A DNA stretch of 64,000 nucleotides from Pseudoalteromonas sp. FUC4 (GCF_008370255.1 NZ_SEUI01000003.1:1-64000); one strand, 5' to 3'. Positions 27,454 through 36,986 are shown, counted from the first letter of the stretch. Notes: a model not told the origin generated them from the sequence alone. Numbers and translations are program-made.

Positions 27454-30018
27454 TTATAAAGACTGGGTTGCTTGTACTTCAGGTAACTCAGCGCACACTA
27501 AAGCGTGTTGTTTCCCCACAAAAAAAGCCAAACCATGCTTGTCTAACAAAGCCCTAAAATTAAGTATTGATGGGCCTTTAGCAATGATCTTCATTGCTTT
27601 GAGCTTTGTAATTGCAAGCACTCCCTGTAGCTGAAAATCGTAACTTTCTTGTTGTAAAACACGTTTACTAAAGGTTGAACTAAGTAGCAGATAGTCAAAA
27701 TTGATATCGGTTAGTAAATTCAGCTCGCACCTGTCTTTAGCAAAATTGTTTAAACCAATTGAATAGCCTAGCTGTGGTAGTTTTTTTAGGTTTTCTATTT
27801 GTGTTGCACTTGCATGGCGAATTTCTTGTTCATCAAATAATAAACAAAGCTGGCTTTGTCCTTGCTGTTTATTTAACGTATCTGTAAATAAAACAAATTC
27901 GTGCTCTTCGAGTAGCAAAGCAGAGCAAGGAACCAGTGCCATAGTTACATTTGCAGCAATTGCTTGCGCATAAGCGCGTTGTAATAGTTGTAACTCTACT
28001 TGCAGGTGCTGCTCTTTATCTGATGCAAACTTTTTCAAAATATCAAAGCTAGTAAAGCCAAGTATTGGGTGTTCACCAAATGCTTCAAATAAAGATTCAG
28101 ACTGATGTTGCTCATCAAGCGTAATTATTTCTGAGCTTCTAAAACTCATAGGGAGTATATCAAGGTGATGTTGTGCTTTTAGAGCCTGCGCAGGTATTGA
28201 TTGTGTTAGTAGCGGATGAAATAGCTCGTAGCGATTTTTTCCTGAATTTTTAGCGTGATACATTGCGGCATCAGCATCACGAATAATTTCATCCGTATGC
28301 ATATAGCTTTTTTTTGAATAGGTTATCCCTATACTCGCACCACTTTGTAAATATTCCCCTTTAAGGCAAAAAGGCTTTTCCATTAAGTCGATAATACGAT
28401 TAGCAACATCTTCTGCTTGTTGAGGCTCAGTTAAATGCGTTAATAAAATTACAAACTCATCGCCACCTAGGCGCGCCAGTAAATCATGCTCGCGTATACA
28501 CTGGGCAAATAATTCACTCACGTTAATCAAAAACTGATCGCCAGCATGGTGACCAAGCTGGTCGTTAATATCTTTAAATTTATCTAAATCAATAAACAAA
28601 ACAGCAAAGTGATGTTCAGGAAAGCGCTGATAATGTTGTAGCGTTTTTTCAAGCTGAGTTAAAAATAGGCTGCGATTAGGTAAGCTAGTAAGAGAGTCAT
28701 GATGTGCATCATGATAAAGCTGCTGCTCTATTTTTTTACGCTCATCTATTTGCATTTGTAAATGCAGATTAGTTTGACGCAACTCTTTGGTTTTTTCGTT
28801 TACTCTAAATTCAAGTTCTTGATGGCTTTTCGCAATCGCTTGATTAGCGAGTTTGGTTTGTAATACAGCTGCAATTTGATGCGATACAAAGGTCATTAAT
28901 TCGCAATCATCTTGGCTAAAAATATGTTTGTTATCGTAAGCTTGGCAAACAAGAAGGCCGATAACACCTTGAGCTGTTTTAAGTGGGGCGCCTAACCAAC
29001 TAGTGGCCATTTGCTCTTTAGGCACAGGAGCTGAGCGCTGTACTACACCATTCTCTATCAATTCTTTTGCTCTATACGGGTGTATAAGCTGTGTTTCTTC
29101 TGTACTTATTACCAGCTCACTATAGCCTTTAGCAAAGCGCCTGGGTTGTGTGTTTTCTTTAAATTCATCAACACAATAGGGGAAGCTAATCCAACCAGAT
29201 TCTTTATCATAAAGTGCAATATATAAGTTTTCTGCGTAGGTAATTGTTTTTATTATTTGATGTATCTTAAAGTAAGCATCTTCAAGGTTTTTAGCTTGCG
29301 TTGCTATTTCAGATATTTTGAACAGAATTTGCTGGCGTTGAAGCGCACGTTTGCGCTGCTCTATTTCAAGGTTTAACGCATCGTTACTTTGAGTGAGTGC
29401 TCGGGTACGAATTTTAACTTCTGACTCAAGGAGCTCTCGTTTTTTCACTCGCTCTATTGCAGTCGCTAAGTAAAGCGACATAAACTCAAGTAATTGTATT
29501 TGTTGTGAGCTATAAACTTGTTTTGTATCGTAACTTTGCGCTGCTAATACACCAATAATGTTATGTTCTTGGTAAACCGGAACACCTACCCAATGCTCCG
29601 CTGGAGTGCCTAATGCTTTGAATAAGCCTTCTGCTGCAGCGTCTTCCATTTGTTTTTTGGTAAAGCATGTTGTTTTACCTTGTTTAAATACGTAGCCTGT
29701 TGCACCTTCATCAAAACTATTCGACTGATTAAGCGGCACAGCAATACCATCTTTTTCGTCTGAAAAATAAGAAAGCTCTAACGATTGACTATGTTGATTT
29801 AACAGCACCACATAAAAGCTTTTACTTGGTACATACTTTTGTAAAATATCGTGGATGGCAGGATATAATAGGGTTAGCTCGGCAACAGTACTAGCTTGCT
29901 CTGATAATTGGATCAGGGCATTTTGCAAATGATGTGATTGTTTGTATTTTTCGAGTAGCGTTTTAAGACGTTTATTTTGATACGCTAATTTACTCGATAC
30001 GGGGTGTTTATCTTCCAA
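27454..30018 (-). CDS. GAF-GAF-GGDEF protein with degenerate C-terminal EAL-like domain
   Basis: 854 residues, cytoplasmic. An N-terminal coiled coil precedes GAF 1 (about 40-190), a second coiled coil, GAF 2 (about 225-390), a third helix and a GGDEF domain. GGDEF is intact at 518-522, with DLDKFKDINDQLGH ahead and a c-di-GMP inhibitory-site motif (R-E-H-D, five residues before GGDEF). The last 230 residues have the length and the DFDYLLLSS-type pattern of an EAL domain but lack E-A-L and most catalytic residues. A diguanylate cyclase responding to small ligands through the GAF domains is the best reading. Confidence 0.87.
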   Translation of the reverse strand: MEDKHPVSSKLAYQNKRLKTLLEKYKQSHHLQNALIQLSEQASTVAELTLLYPAIHDILQKYVPSKSFYVVLLNQHSQSLELSYFSDEKDGIAVPLNQSNSFDEGATGYVFKQGKTTCFTKKQMEDAAAEGLFKALGTPAEHWVGVPVYQEHNIIGVLAAQSYDTKQVYSSQQIQLLEFMSLYLATAIERVKKRELLESEVKIRTRALTQSNDALNLEIEQRKRALQRQQILFKISEIATQAKNLEDAYFKIHQIIKTITYAENLYIALYDKESGWISFPYCVDEFKENTQPRRFAKGYSELVISTEETQLIHPYRAKELIENGVVQRSAPVPKEQMATSWLGAPLKTAQGVIGLLVCQAYDNKHIFSQDDCELMTFVSHQIAAVLQTKLANQAIAKSHQELEFRVNEKTKELRQTNLHLQMQIDERKKIEQQLYHDAHHDSLTSLPNRSLFLTQLEKTLQHYQRFPEHHFAVLFIDLDKFKDINDQLGHHAGDQFLINVSELFAQCIREHDLLARLGGDEFVILLTHLTEPQQAEDVANRIIDLMEKPFCLKGEYLQSGASIGITYSKKSYMHTDEIIRDADAAMYHAKNSGKNRYELFHPLLTQSIPAQALKAQHHLDILPMSFRSSEIITLDEQHQSESLFEAFGEHPILGFTSFDILKKFASDKEQHLQVELQLLQRAYAQAIAANVTMALVPCSALLLEEHEFVLFTDTLNKQQGQSQLCLLFDEQEIRHASATQIENLKKLPQLGYSIGLNNFAKDRCELNLLTDINFDYLLLSSTFSKRVLQQESYDFQLQGVLAITKLKAMKIIAKGPSILNFRALLDKHGLAFFVGKQHALVCAELPEVQATQSL

Positions 30019-30133
30019 TGATCTAACCGGCTATTTTTATTGTATAGTTATTAGCCATATAATTTCACTTTTAATGCTTATCGTCAAGTTGATATTCCTA
30101 CTAAAATAGCGGCTATAAGCACTATTTTATGCA

Positions 30134-30166
30134 TTAAAAAAGGCTTACCGAAGTAAACCTTTTTTG
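30134..30166. terminator. terminator downstream of the cytochrome c5 gene
   Basis: AAAAAAGGCTTAC pairs with GTAAACCTTTTTT around a CGAA loop, A/T tracts on both sides. It ends the minus-strand cytochrome gene and would also stop plus-strand transcripts. Confidence 0.88.
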
Positions 30167-30182
30167 TGTATTTCAATTGTAT

Positions 30183-30578
30183 TTATTTAGATGTCATGAA
30201 ATCGATAGCAGCGCTAATTTCATCGTCAGAACAATCCATACATGTGCCTTTTGGAGGCATGGCATTAAAGCCATTTAGTGCATGCTCAAGTAAAGTGTCT
30301 TTACCTTTTGCAATGCGCGGAGCCCAATCGTCAGCTGATTTAGGCGCGCCTAGTGCGCCAGTACCGTGACATGCAAAACATGCACCTTGATACACTTGCT
30401 CACCAGAACGAGGGCCTGTAGGCGCCGCTGCAACAGCAGCTTTATCGCCTTCAAGGTATACAGCACCAACCGGCGCGAGACGTGCTTTAATTGCATCTTC
30501 AGTCATAGAGTTATCATATGGCTGTGCGTATGCGGTGGTTGCTAGCATTAATAATGCTGCAGCTGTTAATTTTTTCAT
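30183..30578 (-). CDS. cytochrome c5, monohaem
   Basis: 131 residues. A signal peptide is cut about residue 18 (AYA-QP), then a low-complexity Ala/Pro linker and one c-type haem site CFACHGTGALGAPK. The axial Met is probably in FNAMPPKGTCMDCSDDEI. The extra cysteine pair CMDC is typical of cytochrome c5. It is a periplasmic electron carrier. The inverted repeat CGTGAT-CA-ATCACG (30604-30617) in its leader may be a regulator site, but I cannot assign it. Confidence 0.92.
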   Translation of the reverse strand: MKKLTAAALLMLATTAYAQPYDNSMTEDAIKARLAPVGAVYLEGDKAAVAAAPTGPRSGEQVYQGACFACHGTGALGAPKSADDWAPRIAKGKDTLLEHALNGFNAMPPKGTCMDCSDDEISAAIDFMTSK

Positions 30579-30811
30579 TTTGCCTTGCTCACTTCGATTT
30601 GAACGTGATCAATCACGATTAAAGATGACGGAAATTAAACCGATTATAACTCTCTGAGCCAATTTATAAAATGCTAAGAGTCGTTTTTATTAATAAAACT
30701 GACTACTTTTTGCGTTAACGCAATAAAATTTAATTATTTACTGTTTTTTGTTAAGCAATTTAATAAGCGCAGTCAGTTATACAATTAACTTTTTAGATCC
30801 TAAGATCAAAA

Positions 30812-31459
30812 TCAATTTATTGATAATACGCTACTAACGAGCTTTGCGATCCCTGCATCGGCTTCAAGAATCGATTCTGCCAACATGTAAGCAGGGGTGG
30901 TAACTAGCTTATTTGGTTTATCGATAACTACACCGTCAACCGCACAATCTATATGTTTAGCGCCTAATGTACTTAGCGCTTGTGCTGTCTCTACATCGTT
31001 ACCAATAGTAAGTTCGGCGTTATCGTAAATAAATGGGAGCAATGCGGGTGCGATACACATATAACCTGCAGGCTTATTCGCTTTTGCAAATGATTTACAA
31101 GCATTAAGAACGTCCTGATTAATATTTGCTTTTGCGCCTTTAATTGCAAAATCGCATAAGTTTTTTGCAGCACCGAAACCGCCAGGTACAATTAATGCGT
31201 CAAACTGAGTCACGTCTAGTTCAATCAGTGATTTAATGTCACCTCGTGCAATGCGAGCAGCTTCTGTTAATACATTGCGTTTATCAGGCATTACTTCACC
31301 TGTTAAATGGTTAATGGTATGAAGTTGTTCAATATCTGGTGCAAAGCACTGATACGTTGCGCCATTTTTGGCTATATGTAATAAAGTTAAAATTGCTTCA
31401 TTAATTTCACTACCATCGTACACACCAGACCCTGCTAATATTACTGCTACGTTTTTCAT
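30812..31459 (-). CDS. elbB: ElbB glyoxalase-like protein (DJ-1/PfpI family)
   Basis: 215 residues, close to E. coli ElbB along its length. ILAGSGVYDGSEINEAILTL is at the N-terminus, followed by FAPD, HLTGEVMP, LIVPGGFGAAKNLCDF and the nucleophile-elbow Cys in GYMCIAPALLP. It is historically tied to isoprenoid biosynthesis (sigma cross-reacting protein 27A), and glyoxalase activity has been reported for the family. It is a single gene, divergent from polA. Confidence 0.92.
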   Translation of the reverse strand: MKNVAVILAGSGVYDGSEINEAILTLLHIAKNGATYQCFAPDIEQLHTINHLTGEVMPDKRNVLTEAARIARGDIKSLIELDVTQFDALIVPGGFGAAKNLCDFAIKGAKANINQDVLNACKSFAKANKPAGYMCIAPALLPFIYDNAELTIGNDVETAQALSTLGAKHIDCAVDGVVIDKPNKLVTTPAYMLAESILEADAGIAKLVSSVLSIN

Positions 31460-31728
31460 GCTTTTGTGCCCCTAAAGTCTTTTTTATAAGTCGATCGGAT
31501 GAAGTTTAACATGCTCAAAATTTCTCGCGAAAATAAATTTTTAGTACAAAAATCATTCGCAGTGCAAGTCGTTTTGCGGTTTATGCCATTTACGATCACT
31601 TTGCCTTTAAAAAAATTATAAAGGATCGCTATGATCTTCGATCCATTGTGCTAGAATACTCCTCCGGTTATTTAAATGGACGCGAATAATCAAAGTGAAT
31701 AACAACACAAACAGTCGTTAGAAAACCT

Positions 31729-31870
31729 TTTTCCACATTGGTTTAAAATAATAAAAAAAGAACCTCGTATTATCTTTTTTAAATTAAAACATACAGTTAA
31801 AGTATTTTCTAGGCATTTTATAATGCTTTGGAAGGATAGCTCGTGGCTGTTATCTACACACTTATCCACA
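31729..31870 (+). promoter_or_regulatory. polA upstream region: promoter and three DnaA-box matches
   Basis: The region between elbB and polA (31460-31983) holds no gene. A perfect TATAAT lies at 31819-31824, with a weak -35 (TTAAAG, 31797). DnaA-box matches are TTTTCCACA (31729-31737), TTATCTACA (31850-31858, one mismatch) and the perfect TTATCCACA (31862-31870), the last two in tandem, 12 bp apart. A second possible -10, TAGAAT (31652-31657), follows the palindrome GGATCG/CGATCC (31623-31628 / 31639-31644). Confidence 0.6.
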
Positions 31871-31983
31871 GCTTGCTCTAGTTTTAATAACACGATAAAC
31901 AGTAATTCACAGTCGTTTTATTTACTACCTTATGGCATGCTTATAATTACCTTAATTTTTTGCATTTAGGATCCAAATTCACC

Positions 31984-34719
31984 ATGGCTCAGATCCCCGA
32001 AAACCCACTTATTTTAGTTGATGGCTCGTCATATTTATTTCGTGCTTATCATTCTCCGCCGCATTTAACTAATTCTAAAGGTGAGGCTACGGGCGCTATT
32101 TATGGCGTGATCAACATGCTTAAAAGCTTGATCAGACAATATGATCCCTCACACATGGTGGTTATATTTGATGCTAAAGGCAAAACGTTCCGTAACGATA
32201 TGTATAGCGAATATAAGGCAAATCGCCCGCCGATGCCGGATGACTTACGTACGCAAATAGCACCAATACATAGCATTATCAAAGCGATGGGTTTTCCGCT
32301 AATTAGCATCGAAGGCGTTGAAGCTGATGATGTTATTGGCACATTTGCACGTATTGCAACTGAGCAAAAACGGCATGTCCTTGTCTCCACTGGTGATAAA
32401 GATATGGCGCAACTTGTAAATGAACACGTTACGTTAATAAACACGATGACCGACAGTATTTCAGACCCTGTTACCGTAGTTGAAAAGTTTGGTGTAGGCC
32501 CCGAGCTTATTATCGATTACTTGGCACTAATGGGCGATAAGGTCGATAATATCCCTGGTGTTGAAGGCTGTGGTCCAAAAACGGCCGTTAAGTGGTTAGA
32601 GAAATACGGCTCGTTGAAAGGTGTAATGGATCACGCCAGTGAGATTAAGGGTAAAATAGGTGAAAAGTTAGCTGCAGCTCTTGATCATCTGCCTTTAAGT
32701 TATGAGCTTGCAACAATAAAATGTGATGTGGAAGTTGAATCAGATCTTGATACCTTTAAGCTTCAAGAGCCAAATAAAGACGAATTAATTGCATTATATG
32801 GTGAGTGCGAATTCCGTCGTTGGTTAGCTGAGTTACTCGATAACCCTAAAGATGCAGAAACACACCTAGCGGTACCTACCGAAGCGACTGAATTACCAAA
32901 AGTAGAAGACGCTCATTACGAAACTATTTTAACTGAGGCGCAATTTGATACGCTGATCAATCAATTAAACAGTGCTGAACTATTTGCATTTGATACAGAA
33001 ACAACCAGCCTAGATTACATGGAAGCGCAATTAGTGGGTATGAGCTTTGCCGTAAAAGCGGGTGAAGCTGTGTATTTACCGGTAGCGCATGACTACCCCG
33101 GTGCGCCTGAACAATTAAGCCTTGAATTTGTAATGCAAAAGCTGGGTCCAATTTTGGCAGATGAAAACAAAGCTAAAGTAGGGCAAAACCTTAAATATGA
33201 TAAAAGCGTATTAGCGAATGTAGGCTTTGCGTTAAATGGTATTAAGTTTGACACCATGCTTGAGTCGTACGTATTTAATAGTGTGGGCACGCGTCACGAT
33301 ATGGACTCGCTAGCACTTAAATACCTAGGTCATAAAAATATTAGCTTTGAAGATATTGCTGGCAAAGGTAAAAAGCAACTTACCTTTAACCAAATTGAAC
33401 TTGAAAAAGCAGCGCCTTACGCGGCAGAAGATGCTGATATTACGTTGCGTTTACACGAAGTACTTTGGCCAAAAGTAGCAGCGGATGAAAAACTAAAATC
33501 GGTTTTTTTAGATATAGAAATGCCACTTGTTAGTGTTATTTCTGACATTGAACGCACCGGTGTTGCAATAGATAGCAATATGCTTGCAGCACATAGCCAA
33601 CGTTTAGGTGAGCGTTTAATTGAGCTTGAAAAAGAAGCGTTTGAAATAGCAGGCGAACCATTTAATTTAAGTTCTCCGAAGCAACTACAAGTATTGCTGT
33701 TTGAAAAGCTTGGGCTGCCAATTATCAAAAAAACGCCTAAAGGTGCACCTTCTACCGCAGAAGAAGTACTGCAAGAGCTTGCGCATGATTATCCGCTACC
33801 TAAAGTAATCATTGAGCATCGTGGTTTATCAAAGCTTAAATCAACGTATACCGATAAGTTACCATTAATGGTGAACGAGAAAACACAGCGCGTGCATACC
33901 TCTTACCATCAGGCAATTACAGCAACAGGGCGCTTAAGCTCAACCGATCCTAATTTACAAAATATTCCTATTCGTTCAGAAGAAGGGCGTCGTATTCGTG
34001 AAGCGTTTATAGCGGCAGATGGTTATAAAATTGTCGCTGCCGATTATAGCCAAATTGAGCTGCGTATTATGGCGCATCTTTCACAAGATAAAGGCCTATT
34101 AAATGCCTTTGCTAACGGCTTAGATGTGCATAGTGCAACTGCTGCTGAAGTATTTGGTGTAGAGCTTGATGATGTAACCACCGATATGCGCCGTAAAGCC
34201 AAAGCAGTAAACTTTGGCTTAATTTACGGTATGTCGGCATTTGGTTTAGCACGTCAACTAGATGTGCCACGCCATGAAGCGCAGCATTATATTGATAAAT
34301 ACTTTGAGCGTTTCCCTGGTGTACTTGAATACATGGAAACAACCCGCGAAAAAGCTGCTGAAAATGGCTACGTTGAAACTATTTTTGGCCGTCGTTTGCA
34401 TTTACCAGAAATTAACGCACGTAATGGTGCGCGCAGAAAAGGAGCCGAACGTGCTGCTATTAACGCGCCAATGCAAGGTACTGCCGCTGATATTATTAAA
34501 AAGGCAATGCTGAGCGTCAATCGTTGGGTACACGAACAAACACCAAATACGATTAAGTTACTTATGCAAGTACACGATGAATTAGTATTTGAAATTAAAA
34601 CAGACTGCACAGAGCAATACACAAAACATATTTGTGAGCTGATGTCGCAAGCTGCTGCGCTTGATGTACCACTTATAGTTGAAGCCGATGAAGGCGACAA
34701 CTGGGAACAAGCCCATTAA
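31984..34719 (+). CDS. polA: DNA polymerase I
   Basis: 911 residues from the ATG at 31984, matching E. coli (QIPENPLILVDGSSYLFRAY). The 5'-3' exonuclease is residues 1-300 (FDAKGKTFRND, STGDKDMAQL, ALMGDKVDNIPGV). The 3'-5' exonuclease is about 330-520, and its FDTETTSLD carries the first metal ligands, so proofreading looks intact. The polymerase has TGRLSSTDPNLQNIP, AADYSQIELRIMAHLS, KAVNFGLIYGMS and QVHDELVFEI. It has roles in repair and Okazaki-fragment processing. It is followed by a terminator and then a small-RNA candidate, as in E. coli where spf follows polA. Confidence 0.98.
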   Translation: MAQIPENPLILVDGSSYLFRAYHSPPHLTNSKGEATGAIYGVINMLKSLIRQYDPSHMVVIFDAKGKTFRNDMYSEYKANRPPMPDDLRTQIAPIHSIIKAMGFPLISIEGVEADDVIGTFARIATEQKRHVLVSTGDKDMAQLVNEHVTLINTMTDSISDPVTVVEKFGVGPELIIDYLALMGDKVDNIPGVEGCGPKTAVKWLEKYGSLKGVMDHASEIKGKIGEKLAAALDHLPLSYELATIKCDVEVESDLDTFKLQEPNKDELIALYGECEFRRWLAELLDNPKDAETHLAVPTEATELPKVEDAHYETILTEAQFDTLINQLNSAELFAFDTETTSLDYMEAQLVGMSFAVKAGEAVYLPVAHDYPGAPEQLSLEFVMQKLGPILADENKAKVGQNLKYDKSVLANVGFALNGIKFDTMLESYVFNSVGTRHDMDSLALKYLGHKNISFEDIAGKGKKQLTFNQIELEKAAPYAAEDADITLRLHEVLWPKVAADEKLKSVFLDIEMPLVSVISDIERTGVAIDSNMLAAHSQRLGERLIELEKEAFEIAGEPFNLSSPKQLQVLLFEKLGLPIIKKTPKGAPSTAEEVLQELAHDYPLPKVIIEHRGLSKLKSTYTDKLPLMVNEKTQRVHTSYHQAITATGRLSSTDPNLQNIPIRSEEGRRIREAFIAADGYKIVAADYSQIELRIMAHLSQDKGLLNAFANGLDVHSATAAEVFGVELDDVTTDMRRKAKAVNFGLIYGMSAFGLARQLDVPRHEAQHYIDKYFERFPGVLEYMETTREKAAENGYVETIFGRRLHLPEINARNGARRKGAERAAINAPMQGTAADIIKKAMLSVNRWVHEQTPNTIKLLMQVHDELVFEIKTDCTEQYTKHICELMSQAAALDVPLIVEADEGDNWEQAH

Positions 34720-34740
34720 TACCATTTATGTATTTTAATT

Positions 34741-34764
34741 AAAGCGCCTTTTGGCGCTTTTTTT
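34741..34764 (+). terminator. polA terminator
   Basis: AAAGCGCC (34741-34748), loop TTTT, GGCGCTTT (34753-34760) and further T residues. Confidence 0.94.
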
Positions 34765-34948
34765 ATGTTTAATAAAAATGGCGAATAACAGCTATTTAAT
34801 TTGCTACATGCAAGCTTTAGTTAAAATAACGTTAATTTAAGCAACTATTTGTATTAAATAGTTATATGTTCGTCAATTCGAGCTATTTTACAGGAATATG
34901 ATTGTATTTTAATGCGTGCTTTTGTTAAAGTCCCGCCTGTCCTATCCT

Positions 34949-35055
34949 GTAGGACATCCTGTTGATGATGCATCTGAAAGGGTGCAACAAATTGATAGCT
35001 TCTCCCCAGTTTGCTATACCGGCCTACCAACTTGTTTGGTGGGCCGTTTTTTATT
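34949..35055 (+). ncRNA. spf: candidate Spot 42-like small RNA
   Basis: An independent unit lies between polA and engB, the place of spf in E. coli. It ends in a strong terminator (GGCCTACCAA 35021-35030 / TTGGTGGGCC 35036-35045, T-run 35047-35052). From GTAGG at 34949 it would be about 107 nt, close to the 109 nt of Spot 42. It has three hairpins in a row: TGCATC/GGTGCA, ATAGC/GCTAT (34995-34999 / 35013-35017) and the terminator. The first 30 bases share spaced identities with Spot 42 (GTAGG, ATG, ATCT). The 5' end is uncertain: the -10 could be TATCCT or TCCTAT. Alternatively it is a terminated leader of yceI. The rest of 34765-34948 shows nothing clear. Confidence 0.5.
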
Positions 35056-35205
35056 CTATCTTTGAAAATTCTACTCTATTTATGCTTTTTGTTGTGTTAT
35101 TCATTCGTCACTTTGTGGTGGTTTGGGTACATTGCAGGTGATACCATCAAAGCGCTATTATTTTTCATTTTTATTATTTTTCAATTTATCACTAAGGAGT
35201 GCGTT

Positions 35206-35793
35206 ATGTTTAAAGCATTAGCTATTGCAGGTTTTTCTTTATCAAGTTTAGTTATCTCTAATGTTGCCCAAGCTAATTGGCAGCTAGTGAATGATAAAAG
35301 CCAATTAAGCTTTGTCTCTATAAAAAAGAACTCTGTTGCCGAAGCTCACCACTTTACCAATCTTGAAGGTATGCTTTCTGATAAAGGTGAGTTTAGCGTT
35401 AATGTTGATTTAACATCAGCTGAAACCCTAATTCCTATTCGAAATGAGCGTTTAACGGCATTGTTGTTTGAAGCGGCTAAATTTCCCAATGCTGTTTTAA
35501 CTGCCAATTTAACTAAAGAGCTGAGTAATATTAAAAAGCCTGGTCAATATGTATTGAAAGGCATTAAAGCTGAGCTTGATTTTCATGGTAATAAAAAACC
35601 ACTGGTTATTGATGTACTTGTTAATAGCACACAAAGTGGCGATTTAACTGTGTCATCATTTACACCTATTATTATTAATAGTGCTGATTTCGGTGTAACG
35701 GAAGGTGTTAAACAGTTGCAAAAATTAGCAGGCCTACCTTCAATCGCAACAGCGGTGCCTGTTACGTTTGCAATTACACTTAAAAAGCAGTGA
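35206..35793 (+). CDS. YceI family periplasmic lipocalin-like protein
   Basis: 195 residues from the ATG at 35206 (AAGGAG 6 bases upstream). The longer open frame from 35011 reads through the upstream terminator and is not used. A signal peptide ends near AQA-NW (about residue 22). Family features include WQLVNDKSQLSFVSIKK, a beta-barrel pattern, LDFHGNKKPLVIDV and IIINSADFGVTEGVKQL. YceI proteins bind isoprenoid-type lipids such as polyprenyl chains in the periplasm. The stop overlaps the next start (GTGA), so the two genes form an operon. Confidence 0.9.
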   Translation: MFKALAIAGFSLSSLVISNVAQANWQLVNDKSQLSFVSIKKNSVAEAHHFTNLEGMLSDKGEFSVNVDLTSAETLIPIRNERLTALLFEAAKFPNAVLTANLTKELSNIKKPGQYVLKGIKAELDFHGNKKPLVIDVLVNSTQSGDLTVSSFTPIIINSADFGVTEGVKQLQKLAGLPSIATAVPVTFAITLKKQ

Positions 35794-36308
35794 TTTCTTT
35801 AAGTGAGCTTAGCAAGCAATTAAGCGAGCCAAGCAAACCTTTTGATAGTTGGCAGCCTAACCATTGTGGGGAACTGCCGATTGTCATCAATCATGACGGT
35901 AAATGGTTTTACGATGGCAGCGAAATAACCCGCCCAGCCATGGTGAAGCTTTTTGCTTCTGTTCTATGTAGAGAAGATGAGCAATTTTATTTAAAAACAC
36001 CTGTCGAAAAAATAACAATAACGGTTGATGATGCGCCGTTTATTATTGTTGATTGGCGTTTTGAAAATACAGTGCAAGGGCTGGTGTTGTGTTGTATTGA
36101 TAATTTAGCTAGGCAGTGGTTGGTGAGCGCCCAGCAGCCTTTAGTTATAAAAGACTATAAAGGGTCAAAAGTACCTTATTTAAAGTTACCTTATGGCTGT
36201 AGTGCGCGAGTTTCACGCAGTGTATTTTATCAGTGGGCTGAAAAAGCCGAGTCTGACAAGCTCGGCTATTTTATTAAGTCTGCAGGAAAGCAGTTTTATT
36301 TATCCTAA
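35790..36308 (+). CDS. DUF1285 family protein
   Basis: 172 residues starting with GTG that overlaps the yceI stop. It matches the DUF1285 pattern: HCGELPIVINHDGKWFYDGSEITRPAMVKLFASVLCRED, followed by a beta-rich part. It has no signal peptide or membrane helix and its function is unknown. A terminator-like hairpin lies inside its 3' end (AGCCGAG 36245-36251 / CTCGGCT 36261-36267, then ATTTTATT). This may serve as the transcript end while still coding. Confidence 0.82.
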   Translation: MISLSELSKQLSEPSKPFDSWQPNHCGELPIVINHDGKWFYDGSEITRPAMVKLFASVLCREDEQFYLKTPVEKITITVDDAPFIIVDWRFENTVQGLVLCCIDNLARQWLVSAQQPLVIKDYKGSKVPYLKLPYGCSARVSRSVFYQWAEKAESDKLGYFIKSAGKQFYLS

Positions 36309-36317
36309 TACCAGAGC

Positions 36318-36986
36318 TTAAGCCTCTGGGTTAGTTTCGTCTGTGACTACTTCATCAGTAGGTGGTACAGCAATAACAGGCCCTAAAAACCATTCATCTA
36401 GCTTTTTAGCAACTTCTGGTAAGCCTGTGCCTTTTAATGATGAAAACGCATGAACTGTAATATCCCCATCAAGCGTGCTTAATTCACGACGAACTTGCAG
36501 TACTTGTGATTTACGAGGACCTTGCTTTAATTTGTCGGCCTTAGTTAATAGTGCTAATACTGGAATTTCACTACCAATAGCCCAATTAATTAAATCGCGG
36601 TCTAAATCTTTTAACGGATGACGAATATCCATTAAAATAACAATACCCTTTAAGCTTTGACGCTTTTGCAGATATTCACCTAGCGACTTCTGCCATTTCT
36701 TTTTCATTTCGATTGGCACTTTAGCAAAACCATAGCCTGGTAAATCGATAAGGCGCATATCGTCAACATCAGCTAAATCGAATGTATTAATTAGCTGAGT
36801 ACGTCCTGGAGTTTTACTTGTACGTGCTAGTTTTTGATCGGTTAATGCATTTAATGCACTCGACTTACCTGCGTTGGAGCGACCGGCAAACGCAACTTCA
36901 ATTCCCGTATCAGCAGGTAATTTAGTAATGTCGGGAGCGCTTGTTACGAAAGACGCAGTATTATATTTGATACGAGATTTGAGCAC
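36318..36986 (-). CDS. engB: ribosome biogenesis GTPase EngB (YihA/YsxC)
   Basis: 222 residues starting with GTG (AGGAG 8 bases upstream). It is a small GTPase needed for large-subunit assembly. The G motifs are [10 protein letters not shown] (G1), [11 protein letters not shown] (G2), [13 protein letters not shown] (G3), LTKADKL (G4) and SSLKGTGL (G5). The last 25 residues are an acidic, proline-rich tail longer than in E. coli. Its stop codon sits inside the hairpin CCAGAG/CTCTGG (36311-36316 / 36324-36329). It is convergent with yceI-DUF1285 and divergent from cytochrome c4. Confidence 0.95.
   Translation of the reverse strand: MLKSRIKYNTASFVTSAPDITKLPADTGIEVAFAGRSNAGKSSALNALTDQKLARTSKTPGRTQLINTFDLADVDDMRLIDLPGYGFAKVPIEMKKKWQKSLGEYLQKRQSLKGIVILMDIRHPLKDLDRDLINWAIGSEIPVLALLTKADKLKQGPRKSQVLQVRRELSTLDGDITVHAFSSLKGTGLPEVAKKLDEWFLGPVIAVPPTDEVVTDETNPEA

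Noticed and set aside
30166-30369. Plus-strand frame opposite the cytochrome c5 gene
   Set aside because: Shadow of a well-supported cytochrome gene with signal peptide and haem motif.
31690-31893. 67-codon minus-strand frame upstream of polA
   Set aside because: No ribosome site or recognisable protein; the region is better explained by the promoter and DnaA-box matches.
35011-35205. Upstream extension of the YceI protein
   Set aside because: The extension begins inside a terminator. The ATG at 35206 has AAGGAG and starts a normal signal peptide.
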